A stretch of DNA of 64,000 nt, taken from NCBI GenBank assembly GCA_903926385.1, contig CAIYIS010000009.1, positions 1-64,000 of the forward strand, written 5' to 3'. Below, one piece after another: positions 1 to 8,207 of the stretch (position 1 is the first letter of the stretch; each line of letters opens with the position of its first letter). A model generated the notes under the pieces. That model searched no databases and was not told the DNA's origin. It saw nothing but the letters and a program-made list of their open reading frames with translations. This DNA is from an uncultured Bacteroidota bacterium. GTDB taxonomy: Bacteria; Bacteroidota; Bacteroidia; 2-12-FULL-35-15. Made by a program: the position numbers and the translations under genes.

Positions 1-255
1 CCACAGGAAAGCCGCAAAGAATGGATGCTTCATCAGTTTGAATATTATGGCAGCATTAGTCCTCAAAAACAGAAATATCAATTTTGGAAACATGATAATC
101 ATCCTTTCTATCTTTATACTCCCACTATGATAAAGCAAAAAGTAGATTACATACATGATAATCCGGTGGAAGCAGGTTTTGTAAATCAGCCAAACGAATG
201 GAGACTAAGCAGTGCAAACGAACAAAGTGCAATAAAATTAACAGAAAGAATATGA
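1..255 (+). pseudogene. C-terminal end of a REP-associated (Y1/RAYT-type) transposase, cut by the window edge
   Basis: The reading frame is open from base 1 to a TGA at 253-255 and enters from outside the window, so only about 84 residues are visible. The tail contains KVDYIHDNPVEAGFV followed by a W-R-x-SSA stretch, the typical C-terminal signature of REP-associated tyrosine (TnpA_REP, IS200-like) transposases. The catalytic HUH motif and Tyr would lie upstream and cannot be seen, so I cannot tell whether the gene is intact. Such proteins are usually single-copy housekeeping-like transposases linked to dispersed palindromes, and palindromes of that style occur at 2149-2176 and 63914-63941. 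The first in-window ATG (25) is internal and not the real start. Confidence 0.75.
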
Positions 256-298
256 AAATGATTTTAGGTAAGTACAACTTACCAAATTATTATGTCAC

Positions 299-502
299 GA
301 AGCTCCAGCGCACTTTTCAACGCTTCAGCTTCGCGCCTACGGGGGGTGTTCACAAGCAGCTATTGAGAATCAAGGCAATGATTACTGCGTACATGGTGGA
401 GATCAACAAGAAAAAGATAAAATTGTATTTCATAAAATTACGGAAATTAAGAAAAGATATTCAAAGACCAAAATCATTCAAGAAGAAGCAATTCATGCTT
501 AA
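299..502 (+). other. Possible dead reading frame between the transposase end and the peptidase
   Basis: A frame different from that of the downstream peptidase is open over about 299-499 and ends at TAA 500-502. It has no ATG at its head but reads like ordinary protein, e.g. GGDQQEKDKIVFHKITEIKK near its end. It may be the 3' remnant of a gene lost by insertion or deletion next to the transposase. The alternative is chance openness in an AT-rich stretch. Confidence 0.25.
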
Positions 503-1916
503 TCCAACTCTTTTTAAAGTATCAATTAGAGTGTATAAAAAATTATTTACAATAATAATTTTACAGTTCTTTATTCAAACTATTGGTAATGCTCAATTTC
601 CACATATTACGGGTAAATTAAATTTGAATATTCAAAAAGGGACACTTGAAGGTGATTTTGAATTATCTAATCTTCCAACAATTAATAATTATTACATTTC
701 TTTAAACTCCGGATTAAATATTCGTTATTTTAGAAATGAGAAAGATAATTTCAACTATTATTACAACAAGGAATATGGTGATTCAACTCCAGCTGGATGT
801 TTTGGTTACTACTTTCGAAACAATACCGGCAAAGGGAAATTTCTGCCACATACTTTTCAAATTAGCTATACAGGGGCCTTTCCTGTAATTTCTGATACTT
901 TGAAAGCTTCTGATTCTGGTGATTGGGCTGGAAATATTGCATGCAATGGGAAAACTATTAGGGCTACAGACCAATCCGCCTGGTATCCAATTTTATATGA
1001 TATTGAAAAAGATATTAAATATACAAAAATCATATATGATATAGAAGTAACTTGTGATGACTGTGAAGATATTTATTTAAACGGAAATACTCCAATTAAA
1101 GGAAAATACGCACATCTTAAATCGGATTCGGCCTTCGCATTATTGCTTTTTGCTGGCAATTATAATATTGATACCTCAAATAATACCTACTTCCTTAATA
1201 CAGATATGACTAAAAAACAATTGACTGAATTTGGTAAAATGACAAATAGTTATAAAAAGTACTATGAAAAAGAGCTATCAATACCCTATATTTATAATAT
1301 AACATATCTACAAACGACACCAACAAGTAAGTATAACGGTTTTCTTTTCGTAACCTATCCATCAATTACTGCAGTAGGATGGGATAATGGATTTAAAGGA
1401 TGCTTTGGAGAAAATGGAAATTCATTTAAACCCTTTATTGCTCACGAATTAGGGCATTATTATTTTGGCAACTATGCTAAGTATAATTCTGAACTTGGAC
1501 ATACGATAGATGAATCGTTTTCTGAGTTTCTTTCTTTAAAAGTCACTGAATACTTTTTAAGGGATTCCATCTATAATTCTAAAATTGATAATGATATTAG
1601 AATACTGAATGATTTCAATCCTATTTCCATTGGTTATGTCATATCTGGTTCAGATATTAAGAATAATCAGATATATAATTATTCTTATTTTCCTATTGTA
1701 CTAGTTGCTATTGAAAAGGAAATAGGAAAAGAAAAAATGTGGAAATGGTTAAATTTAATATTAACTACAAAAACTGAATTTACAAACTATGAATTTCTAA
1801 AAAATACTTTAAGAATTGCATTAAAAGATAATGAGTTATTAGAAAAAATCGAAAAGAAGTATTTCAAGTCCAAAGAGTCCTTAAAGAATGCGATTTCCAC
1901 TATTCGTCAAAAATAA
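495..1916 (+). CDS. Secreted M1-like (gluzincin) metallopeptidase, 473 aa
   Basis: The frame is open from 198, but the first 99 codons overlap the transposase end and have odd composition. I place the start at ATG 495, which gives a classical export signal: basic residues, then a hydrophobic LFTIIILQFFIQTIG segment and a cleavage-like NAQ-F around residue 34. The catalytic core is HELGH (residues 317-321) with a glutamate at 340, an exact HExxH-18-E spacing as in M1 aminopeptidase-type gluzincins; the usual N-terminal aminopeptidase GAMEN motif is not recognised. Length and layout (beta-rich N-terminal half, helical C-terminal half) fit the secreted M1-like proteins of Bacteroidota. No sorting tail is visible, so it is probably periplasmic or lipid-free secreted. 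Substrate unknown. It stands alone, flanked by repeat debris, suggesting a recently rearranged spot. Confidence 0.7.
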   Translation: MLNPTLFKVSIRVYKKLFTIIILQFFIQTIGNAQFPHITGKLNLNIQKGTLEGDFELSNLPTINNYYISLNSGLNIRYFRNEKDNFNYYYNKEYGDSTPAGCFGYYFRNNTGKGKFLPHTFQISYTGAFPVISDTLKASDSGDWAGNIACNGKTIRATDQSAWYPILYDIEKDIKYTKIIYDIEVTCDDCEDIYLNGNTPIKGKYAHLKSDSAFALLLFAGNYNIDTSNNTYFLNTDMTKKQLTEFGKMTNSYKKYYEKELSIPYIYNITYLQTTPTSKYNGFLFVTYPSITAVGWDNGFKGCFGENGNSFKPFIAHELGHYYFGNYAKYNSELGHTIDESFSEFLSLKVTEYFLRDSIYNSKIDNDIRILNDFNPISIGYVISGSDIKNNQIYNYSYFPIVLVAIEKEIGKEKMWKWLNLILTTKTEFTNYEFLKNTLRIALKDNELLEKIEKKYFKSKESLKNAISTIRQK

Positions 1917-2070
1917 GGTTTAATTATAATTTAGGTTTAGAGGTAAAAATGCGATGAGAAGTTAGGCTTAATAGGGAATTCGTTGCTTTAAGTAAATGTA
2001 ATTATTTATCACAAAAAAAGAGGAATAGGAAGTTTGTGAAGGAGTAGAAGAAATTATAAGTTATGAATGA

Positions 2071-2105
2071 GGCTCGGGGCAGAAATGTTCGGGGCCTTTT
2101 TTATT
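2071..2105 (+). terminator. Weak terminator-like element after the peptidase gene
   Basis: A short GGCTC/GGGCC stem (one G-T pair, large loop) is followed directly by TTTTTTATT. CGGGGC occurs twice as a direct repeat in the loop. The stem is weak, so this is a tentative call for the end of the 495-1916 transcript. Confidence 0.35.
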
Positions 2106-2148
2106 GATTATTGTGTATTGATTATTGTTTATTGCCTATTGGCTATTA
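2101..2148. repeat. Simple TATTG(A/T)TTATTG-type repeats
   Basis: ATTGATTATTG occurs twice within 30 bases and is followed by related ATTG-rich words. This is low-complexity intergenic sequence next to a dispersed palindrome. No coding signal is seen. Confidence 0.5.
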
Positions 2149-2176
2149 GAGATTGCTTCGCTGCGCTCGCAATGAC
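2149..2176. repeat. Dispersed palindromic repeat, copy 1 (TCATTGCGAGCG family)
   Basis: The element runs GAGATTGCTTCGCTGCG then CTCGCAATGAC. ATTGC and GCAAT form the outer palindrome arms. Its reverse complement matches 63914-63941 at 26 of 28 positions. Elements beginning GTCATTGCGAGCG are widespread dispersed intergenic repeats in bacterial genomes. Confidence 0.75.
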
Positions 2177-2209
2177 TGAGGTATTAATAAATAAAAAAAA
2201 TGGAAAAGG

Positions 2210-3124
2210 TTAGATTTTTAGTTTCTGACCAAGGCGTAAAACAGAAGAGGTGGAGATTCCGTTCTTTTTGCAAATAACCGCCACCGAAACTCCATAACGA
2301 TGAGCAATAGCAGAAAGAGAATCGCCTTGTTTTATAACGTAAACATTGCCGGCAAGTAGTTTTCCTCCGTTAGCTACATTACCATTTTTAGTGGTTTTAG
2401 TAGCTTTAGCGTAATATTTAAATGTTTCTTTATTGATAAGTAAAGTATCTTCCAGAAGATGGCAATCGGTAAACGAAATCAAATCTGCCGGATTGATAGG
2501 CTGCCCTAAGTAACGTACTTCGAAATGTAAATGGCTTCCTCTTGAATATCCTGTATTGCCACCCAAACCGATAATATCGCCTGCAAAAACTTCTTGTCCT
2601 ACTTCCACATTAATTTTTGAAAGGTGAGCATAATAAGTTTCTAATCCATTGCTGTGACGAATAACTACCACATTTCCATACGAAGTACTTTTCTTAGCAA
2701 TTCTCACTTTTCCATCAAAAGCAGCACCAACGGCTTCTCCTGTTTCCAAGTCAATATCCACTCCGTAGTGAAAATATCTTCTGTGTGGCCCCCAAGGACA
2801 AGTTATTTTCCCGATAAAAGGAGGAACATATCCGCAACTGTTTGGATCGTTCAAGGCTATTTTGCGAGAACCTCCGTGTAAAGAATCAATGTGGAATTTG
2901 GTGTAATGAATGTTTTCGGTATCGAATTCGGAATATAAATCGAATGCAGGTGATAAAGATAGTGTATCGGCACATGTAGAAACCGGTTCTTCGGTAAGCA
3001 CATAAGGAACAGTATCAGTAGGATTTGGATTGGGAACGAGTAGGGTAATAGTTTTATTCCCCGCAAAGGCAAAAGCCACTTGCAGCAATGAAAAAAGAAG
3101 AAAAGCAGAAAAGGTCTTTTTCAT
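2210..3124 (-). CDS. Secreted M23 peptidoglycan endopeptidase with C-terminal LysM, 304 aa
   Basis: This is a zinc endopeptidase that cuts peptide cross-bridges in peptidoglycan, acting in the periplasm. A signal peptide covers residues 1-21 (MKKTFSAFLL, then a hydrophobic run ending AFA-G). The M23 (LytM/lysostaphin) domain spans about 105-215, with the HxxxD zinc motif at H119/D123, a catalytic-type histidine at H167 and HLH at 198-200, so the active site is complete. A single LysM domain (about 262-304) at the extreme C-terminus should bind glycan. A Ser/Thr/Pro-rich linker-like region lies between the signal peptide and the catalytic domain. The gene is monocistronic. A near-consensus -7 box (CATATTTG on the minus strand) lies about 50 bases upstream. 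Probable role is cell-wall turnover or separation; whether it needs an activator is not visible. Confidence 0.93.
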   Translation of the reverse strand: MKKTFSAFLLFSLLQVAFAFAGNKTITLLVPNPNPTDTVPYVLTEEPVSTCADTLSLSPAFDLYSEFDTENIHYTKFHIDSLHGGSRKIALNDPNSCGYVPPFIGKITCPWGPHRRYFHYGVDIDLETGEAVGAAFDGKVRIAKKSTSYGNVVVIRHSNGLETYYAHLSKINVEVGQEVFAGDIIGLGGNTGYSRGSHLHFEVRYLGQPINPADLISFTDCHLLEDTLLINKETFKYYAKATKTTKNGNVANGGKLLAGNVYVIKQGDSLSAIAHRYGVSVAVICKKNGISTSSVLRLGQKLKI

Positions 3125-3291
3125 TATTTAAATAATTACAACTATTACTATCAGAGTCCATCTTATTTTTAAAGATGTGCAAATATGGAAAAAAATTTCT
3201 AAAAAACAAGCGTTAATATATGTTAAGCAACTTTTAAGTTATCCACAATTTTACGATTCGTTCTTAATCCCCCCTGTTTTCACTATTTTTA

Positions 3292-3299
3292 TATATTTG
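3292..3299 (+). promoter_or_regulatory. Bacteroidota-type -7 box upstream of the 3322 gene
   Basis: TATATTTG matches TAnnTTTG and ends 22 bases before the ATG at 3322. No clear TTG -33 element is seen at the usual distance. Confidence 0.5.
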
Positions 3300-3321
3300 C
3301 GTCTTCAAATTTTAAATTTCG

Positions 3322-3609
3322 ATGAGAAAAAGTAAAGTAGTACGTCTTATTATTTATGAAGTGGTCAAACTTGTGCTCTGTTTCCTTGCAGGCTATGTGT
3401 TTTATTCGCTTATGCCCCTTACTTTGTATATTATTGCATTTCCAATAGACTTGTTCAGTTGGTTAATTTTCAAGAAAAAGAAATGGAGATTTAAAAAATG
3501 GCTTCAAATTTCCATTCTTATATTCATACTGCTGTTTATTGCTGATTACGGATGGTTCAGAGCCGGACACGAAGACCCTTTTTCGTTTTTGCTAGACTGG
3601 ATTAATTAA
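3322..3609 (+). CDS. Small membrane protein of unknown function, 95 aa
   Basis: I do not recognise a family. The protein has three likely membrane segments (about residues 9-29, 32-50 and 62-79) separated by a very basic KKKKWRFKKW loop at 51-60, which by the positive-inside rule should face the cytoplasm. The C-terminus is short and acidic/aromatic. The ATG lies just downstream of a good TAnnTTTG box, which supports a real gene. It converges with the glycosyltransferase gene on the other strand, with 30 bases between the stops. No functional partner is apparent. Confidence 0.7.
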   Translation: MRKSKVVRLIIYEVVKLVLCFLAGYVFYSLMPLTLYIIAFPIDLFSWLIFKKKKWRFKKWLQISILIFILLFIADYGWFRAGHEDPFSFLLDWIN

Positions 3610-3639
3610 CCTCTGACCTTTTTTAAGTACCGAAGCTTA

Positions 3640-4719
3640 TTAGAACAACTGCGTTAGCTTTTTAACATTCGCATTATTCGAAAAGTTTTCGGACAAAATC
3701 TGTTCTCTGCGGCTCACTTCGGTGCGGTCTATGGGCAATTCGAACAGACGAGGAATTTCTGCAAGCATATCTTCTGCGCTATCTTTAATACAACACAAAT
3801 TCTCCAATCCGGTATTGGCTACCATAGGGGTGTTTACCAGGCAATGTCTGCCGTTAAACAAAGCTGCAAGTAATTTTAGTTTAATACCGGTAGCCTGAAA
3901 AGTGGGCAGAATATTAATCTGAGCATCTTTAATCAGGTCGTCTATTTCCTGAGTGTTGATATTAGCTTTAAGCTGTATGTGTTTATGTTTGTTTACTGCT
4001 TCAGCCAGTTCCACTGAAGGTTTACGACCTGCAATAACGAGGGGAAGTTTTATTTTTGAGAACACTTCGTTTACCAGAAACAAAGCCGCTTCGTTGTTTT
4101 CGCCCACTTCCAAATTTCCGTGATACAAACAGAAATTACCTCTGCCTTCTTTAATAGTTACTTTTTCGTTGGGATGAAAAGCAGTGATGTGATGCACGTT
4201 TTTATATCGACCTGCTAATTCTTTGGTATCGGCCGGAGAAATGGCCGCAACATGAGTTGCCTTATTCAATATCTTTTCGAAAAGTTTTAATTTTTTTGCT
4301 TCCATTCCGAAATAAATTTTTCGGAATAATGATTTTTCTACCTTCTCCAGATTAACATAATAGTCGTGCTCTATGTTATGCATGCGCACTATTTTAGTTC
4401 GGTCTTTCAATCGAACTTCATCCAAATGAAAACAGCAATGTAATCCCTCAAAAAGTATCGGGTGTTTGTCGCGCATAACCACATCCATCAGCTTTTCTGA
4501 CGAACGGGTAACCACCACAAACGGCAATTTGTTGAGCAAATACTGTTTGCTCATTTTGCGTTTATAATAATATACTTTTTCGCAAATGCTTTCCAAACTT
4601 AGGGCTTCTGCTCTGCCGTATTCAAAGCAATGCAAATGAATTTTTACTCCCTGAGCATGCAGCGCCTTGAGTTTATAATAAATGTCAATCACCCCACCGT
4701 AATTGGCAGGATAAGGCAC
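3640..4719 (-). CDS. Glycosyltransferase, GT-B fold, GT4/group-1 like (start codon uncertain)
   Basis: This enzyme likely transfers a sugar from a nucleotide donor to a glycan or lipid acceptor on the cytoplasmic side. The N-terminus PYPANYGGVIDI is the acceptor-side loop typical of this Bacteroidota group-1 glycosyltransferase type. The C-terminal half contains the second Rossmann domain (CLYHGNLEVGENNEAA, then VIAGRKPS) and the donor-binding region (TFQATGIKLKLLAALFNGRHCLV), where GIKLK takes the place of the usual E-x7-E. Only GTG 4717-4719 is a standard start, but the conserved leader KHLHIISFD is encoded just upstream in frame with no ATG/GTG/TTG before the stop at about 4780. The true start may be ATT 4756-4758, two bases after the TAA of the preceding glycosyltransferase gene. 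The two genes are translationally close and probably co-transcribed. Confidence 0.85.
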   Translation of the reverse strand: MPYPANYGGVIDIYYKLKALHAQGVKIHLHCFEYGRAEALSLESICEKVYYYKRKMSKQYLLNKLPFVVVTRSSEKLMDVVMRDKHPILFEGLHCCFHLDEVRLKDRTKIVRMHNIEHDYYVNLEKVEKSLFRKIYFGMEAKKLKLFEKILNKATHVAAISPADTKELAGRYKNVHHITAFHPNEKVTIKEGRGNFCLYHGNLEVGENNEAALFLVNEVFSKIKLPLVIAGRKPSVELAEAVNKHKHIQLKANINTQEIDDLIKDAQINILPTFQATGIKLKLLAALFNGRHCLVNTPMVANTGLENLCCIKDSAEDMLAEIPRLFELPIDRTEVSRREQILSENFSNNANVKKLTQLF

Positions 4720-4759
4720 ATCAAATGAAATTATATGTAGGTGTTTTGCTTCGATAATT

Positions 4760-5923
4760 TTACAAAAACTGCGAGTAAACTGCCTTTAATTGCAATTCTT
4801 CTGTCTCCCAGTTTAATTTTTCGGCTGCAATTGTAGTGTTTTTTTTCCACACGGTGAGTTTTGCTTCATCATTGAGGATAGAATTTATTTTATCCGCAAT
4901 GTGTTGCGGCTTGTGGTTATCAATTATATCGCCTATTTTATAAGCTGAAATAATTTTTGCTATTTCCACCAGATTAGAAGACAAAACAGGCACACCGGCA
5001 TGTAGGTAATCAAACAATTTGTTGGGCAAACTGAAGTGATAGTTAATATTGGTGTCTTTATCTAATGTAAGACCTAAATCAGCAAGGCGGGTATATTGCA
5101 CCAGTTTCTCAAACGGCACTTTGCCAATAAAAATAACCTTTTCCTGAAGTTTTAAATCCACCACCATTTGTTTCAACACATCCAGCACATCACCACTTCC
5201 AATAATAACCAGTACGGCATTGGTAACATATTGCATGGCCTGCACCGCTTCTTCAGCTCCCCGATCAATATTGATGCCCGCACCCTGAAGTACAATCACT
5301 TTTTTCGCCTCCGGCAATCCTATTTCTGCTCTGGTTTTTGTTTCAATGGTTTTGCTGTTGGCTAATGGGGGCATGTTTCTAACCACTTTCACTTCCACAT
5401 TGTACTCTTTGCTGTAAATTTCGGCTATCGAATCATTCACCGTAAATACATGTTTCAGTTTTGGGAAAATCCATTTTTCCAGTCGTTTCCAGATGTTACG
5501 TTTTGTAGGATTTTGCTGCAGTTCGGGCACTTCGCAAAATAATTCGTGACTATCGTATACCAAATGAGATGATTTAAATTTAGCAACCAAATAATTTGGC
5601 AACAATGTATCGAGGTCGTTTGCCACCATTACATCGGCCTTATGAAAAAGAAGGTACCAGAATAAGCGTTTCTGAAACTCGAGATAAAACAGAGGGCCTT
5701 TTTCGAACAACAGAAACATCCGTTTGGTTTTATATTCCCGGGGCAAAAGAGCAATGCTTTTTCGCTGTCTGCGCCCTACAAGGGTAACATCATAACCCAT
5801 GCGGGTAAGCGTGGTGCAAACCTTATGCACCCGCTGGTCGGTGCTCAAATCATTTATTACAGATACAATGACGCGTTTCAATCGAAAGTTTTTTTGCGAA
5901 GATATAAATTTTAAACGCTGCAA
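4760..5923 (-). CDS. Glycosyltransferase, group 1 (GT4-like), 387 aa
   Basis: A GT-B glycosyltransferase. The N-terminal core KRVIVSVINDLSTDQRVHKV is typical of a Bacteroidota family of glycosyltransferases; VYDSHELF near residue 120 and VFTVNDSIAEIY near 160 are further family landmarks. The donor domain has VLQGAGINIDRGAEEAV, then PNKLFDYLHAGVPVLSS (about 305-321), the usual nucleotide-sugar binding loop. The ATG at 5923 adds about 14 residues before KRVIVSV; a TTG at 5879-5881 would give a start at LKRVIVSV and looks equally good by family habit. The downstream glycosyltransferase (3640-4719) begins at its stop codon, so both likely act in one glycan pathway. The acceptor cannot be read from sequence. 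Confidence 0.9.
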   Translation of the reverse strand: MQRLKFISSQKNFRLKRVIVSVINDLSTDQRVHKVCTTLTRMGYDVTLVGRRQRKSIALLPREYKTKRMFLLFEKGPLFYLEFQKRLFWYLLFHKADVMVANDLDTLLPNYLVAKFKSSHLVYDSHELFCEVPELQQNPTKRNIWKRLEKWIFPKLKHVFTVNDSIAEIYSKEYNVEVKVVRNMPPLANSKTIETKTRAEIGLPEAKKVIVLQGAGINIDRGAEEAVQAMQYVTNAVLVIIGSGDVLDVLKQMVVDLKLQEKVIFIGKVPFEKLVQYTRLADLGLTLDKDTNINYHFSLPNKLFDYLHAGVPVLSSNLVEIAKIISAYKIGDIIDNHKPQHIADKINSILNDEAKLTVWKKNTTIAAEKLNWETEELQLKAVYSQFL

Positions 5924-6010
5924 GTTGTTTATAACATCTTGAATAACTTTTTTATTATTGCCGATGCACTTACTTAATCATTGCCGAATTTTATACTTTA
6001 ATTCTATGTT

Positions 6011-7027
6011 ATGATTATCAGCGAAAATTATTCTTTAAAACAAGTCAATACTTTTCACATCGATGCTTCGGCAAGATATTTTACCGAAGTAAATTCTGTT
6101 GACGAAATCATCGAAACTGTTTCTGCTAAATTGTTCGTAAACACTCCCAAACTCATATTGGGAGGAGGAAGCAACATGCTTTTTACAAAAGATTTTGACG
6201 GAATAGTGATAAAAAACAATCTAAAAGGAATTGAATTAATCCGTGAGGACAACGATTATTATTATGTGAAAGCCGCTGCCGGAGAGGTGTGGCATCATTT
6301 GGTTATTTACTGTATAAACCACAACTATGCGGGACTGGAAAACCTGTCGCTTATACCCGGCAATGTGGGTGCAAGCCCAATGCAGAACATAGGTGCATAT
6401 GGGGTGGAAATAAAAGATGTGTTTTACGAATTGGAGGCCCTGCATATCAAGGAAAAAACAACACATATTTTTTCGAACGCAGACTGTAAATTCGGCTATC
6501 GCGAAAGTGTGTTCAAACACGAATTTAAAAATCAATTTATCATCACTTCGGTTACGTTCAGGCTTCGTAAAAAGCCCGATTTTAAAACAACTTACGGTGC
6601 CATAGAAAAAGAACTGGAGATAATGGGAATAAAAAAAATGACCATTCAAGCCATCAGCATGGCTGTATGTAATATTCGCAGAAGCAAACTACCCAACCCT
6701 GACGAGATTGGTAATGCAGGTAGTTTCTTTAAAAACCCCGAAGTAACCGCTAAGAACTATCAGGAATTGAAAATTAAATTTCCGGAAATAGTTGGTTACA
6801 ATTTAGAAAACGGAAATGTGAAACTTGCGGCCGGATGGCTTATCGAGCAATGCGGCTGGAAAGGAAAGAGATTTGATGATGCCGGAGTTCACCAGTTTCA
6901 GGCTCTCGTGCTGGTTAATTATGCCAATGCCACAGGCATCGAACTACTTAATTTATCCGAAAAAATAATGCTTACTGTTAAAAGTAAATTCGGTGTGAAT
7001 TTAGAACTGGAAGTAAATATTATTTAA
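6011..7027 (+). CDS. murB: UDP-N-acetylenolpyruvoylglucosamine reductase (MurB), type I
   Basis: This FAD enzyme uses NADPH to reduce UDP-GlcNAc-enolpyruvate to UDP-MurNAc, the second committed step of peptidoglycan precursor synthesis in the cytoplasm. The FAD-binding region shows LILGGGSNMLF (about 48-58) and LSLIPGNVGASPMQNIGAYG (about 112-131). The catalytic loop GNAGSFFKNPEV places the proton-donating serine at 238, and the conserved arginine is R164 in GYRES. At 338 aa with the long form of domain 3 it is a type I (E. coli-like) MurB. The ATG at 6011 gives the family start IISENYSLKQVNTFHID. It converges with the DinB-family gene, the stop codons overlapping by a few bases. Confidence 0.97.
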   Translation: MIISENYSLKQVNTFHIDASARYFTEVNSVDEIIETVSAKLFVNTPKLILGGGSNMLFTKDFDGIVIKNNLKGIELIREDNDYYYVKAAAGEVWHHLVIYCINHNYAGLENLSLIPGNVGASPMQNIGAYGVEIKDVFYELEALHIKEKTTHIFSNADCKFGYRESVFKHEFKNQFIITSVTFRLRKKPDFKTTYGAIEKELEIMGIKKMTIQAISMAVCNIRRSKLPNPDEIGNAGSFFKNPEVTAKNYQELKIKFPEIVGYNLENGNVKLAAGWLIEQCGWKGKRFDDAGVHQFQALVLVNYANATGIELLNLSEKIMLTVKSKFGVNLELEVNII

Positions 7028-7548
7028 ACAGAAGGATTTTCGAGATACTTTGTTTTTACCACATTCATGTGATGAGCGGCATGGCCTGCCAGCATAAATA
7101 ATATGGCTCTTACCGAAACATCTCGTCCGTTGGCATTTCCTATCTGGTCGAGCGCTTCAGTATCGAACGACCGAAATAATGTAATGTTAGATTCTCTCAA
7201 TACAGCGAATTCGTGGGCCAAATCATAAATGGTTCGGTTCTTAAAATTGGCATAATACACGTAATCATTTTCATTAAATCCGGGCAAAGCCGTTTTGTCT
7301 TTACGAGCAAAACTCAAGGCACGACAAGCAAATATCCTTTCCGTATCTGTTATATGACCAATCACTTCTTTAGCAGTCCATTTTCCGGGAGCATACGATT
7401 CGTTCTCATTTGTTACCGATATTTCTGAAATCAATTCCTGAAAGTCGATAACCTGAGCGGAAAGTTCCTTTATGATATCGTCAGATTTTACTAAGTCAAT
7501 ATAGTGTTTGTAATAAACAGGGTGTTCAGCTTCTAACGGTCGTCTCAT
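7024..7548 (-). CDS. DinB-family four-helix-bundle metalloprotein, 174 aa
   Basis: The DinB/YfiT superfamily is a four-helix bundle with a three-histidine metal site; members act in small-molecule thiol chemistry, but most are uncharacterised. Here the histidines fall where the family has them: H65 (in WTAKEVIGHITD), H156 and H160 (in LAGHAAHHMNVV). The motif WTAKEVIGHITDTE is the family hallmark. The ATG at 7546-7548 follows an upstream AT-rich stretch. The gene lies 13 bases downstream of apaG on the same strand, so the two may be co-transcribed. Substrate unknown. Confidence 0.9.
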   Translation of the reverse strand: MRRPLEAEHPVYYKHYIDLVKSDDIIKELSAQVIDFQELISEISVTNENESYAPGKWTAKEVIGHITDTERIFACRALSFARKDKTALPGFNENDYVYYANFKNRTIYDLAHEFAVLRESNITLFRSFDTEALDQIGNANGRDVSVRAILFMLAGHAAHHMNVVKTKYLENPSV

Positions 7549-7561
7549 ATAACAGTTCTAA

Positions 7562-7957
7562 TTAATTTAAACGTTGTGGAAGTATCAGTTCGAATTCGGG
7601 AATAACCACTCTGAAACGAGCTTTATCAATGGTGCGTTCCATTAAGTAGGTTCCGCTCATTTTTCCGATATCAGTAGTTATTACACATGCCGATTCGTAT
7701 TCAAACGATTCTCCCGGTTCCAGGATAGGTTGTTCGCCTACTACTCCATCACCTTCCACTTCGCTGTATTCATTAGCTGAGTCGAAAATGTCCCAGTGTC
7801 GGGAGATAAGTTGAACGGTGTATTCGCTTTTATTTTCTATTCTTATTTTATAAGTAAATAAATAATGATTTTGTTCTACCACCGAATGTTCGTTTCGAAA
7901 CTGGCTGTCGACACTAATATTTATTCCTTCTGTTACTTTGTTGGCTTGAGCTCCCAT
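7562..7957 (-). CDS. apaG: ApaG family protein, 131 aa
   Basis: ApaG proteins are single fibronectin-III-like domains associated with Co2+/Mg2+ resistance phenotypes in enterobacteria; the biochemical role is unclear. The sequence covers the whole domain: ISVDSQFRNEHSVVEQNHYLFTYKIRIEN, the RHWDIFDSANE strand, the family glycine loop EVEGDGVVGEQPILEPGE, and GTYLMERT near the C-terminus. Length is typical. It is followed closely by the DinB-family gene, a likely small operon. No clear promoter was identified upstream. Confidence 0.95.
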   Translation of the reverse strand: MGAQANKVTEGINISVDSQFRNEHSVVEQNHYLFTYKIRIENKSEYTVQLISRHWDIFDSANEYSEVEGDGVVGEQPILEPGESFEYESACVITTDIGKMSGTYLMERTIDKARFRVVIPEFELILPQRLN

Positions 7958-8143
7958 TACAATTAGGTTTTATAATGATTGGTTAATTGGTTGCAATATT
8001 AAACATTTCTTTTACATAGTTGCAAGTATCGTGCTAAAATGATTTGAACATTTGATAAACCACCTTATTTGTGCCACAAACCAACACTGACAAGTGCTAT
8101 TGGGGCAACATGACAAAAGTTCAGTAGGGCTGTTTTTATAATA

Positions 8144-8181
8144 AAAACAAGTCCGGGGCCTCCGCGCCCCGAACTTGTTTT
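8144..8181 (-). terminator. Strong intrinsic terminator of the 8208-8864 gene
   Basis: AAAACAAGT at 8144-8152 pairs with ACTTGTTTT at 8173-8181, and CGGGGC with GCCCCG inside, with one mismatch. The minus-strand transcript ends in GTTTTTATT. It begins 27 bases after the stop of the minus-strand gene and could also work in the other direction. Confidence 0.85.
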
Positions 8182-8207
8182 ATTAAAATTCGGCAAAAAG
8201 CCTGAAT

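Noticed and set aside
198-494. N-terminal extension of the metallopeptidase frame
   Set aside because: Overlaps the transposase end, no signal logic, very basic composition; the ATG at 495 begins a proper signal peptide.
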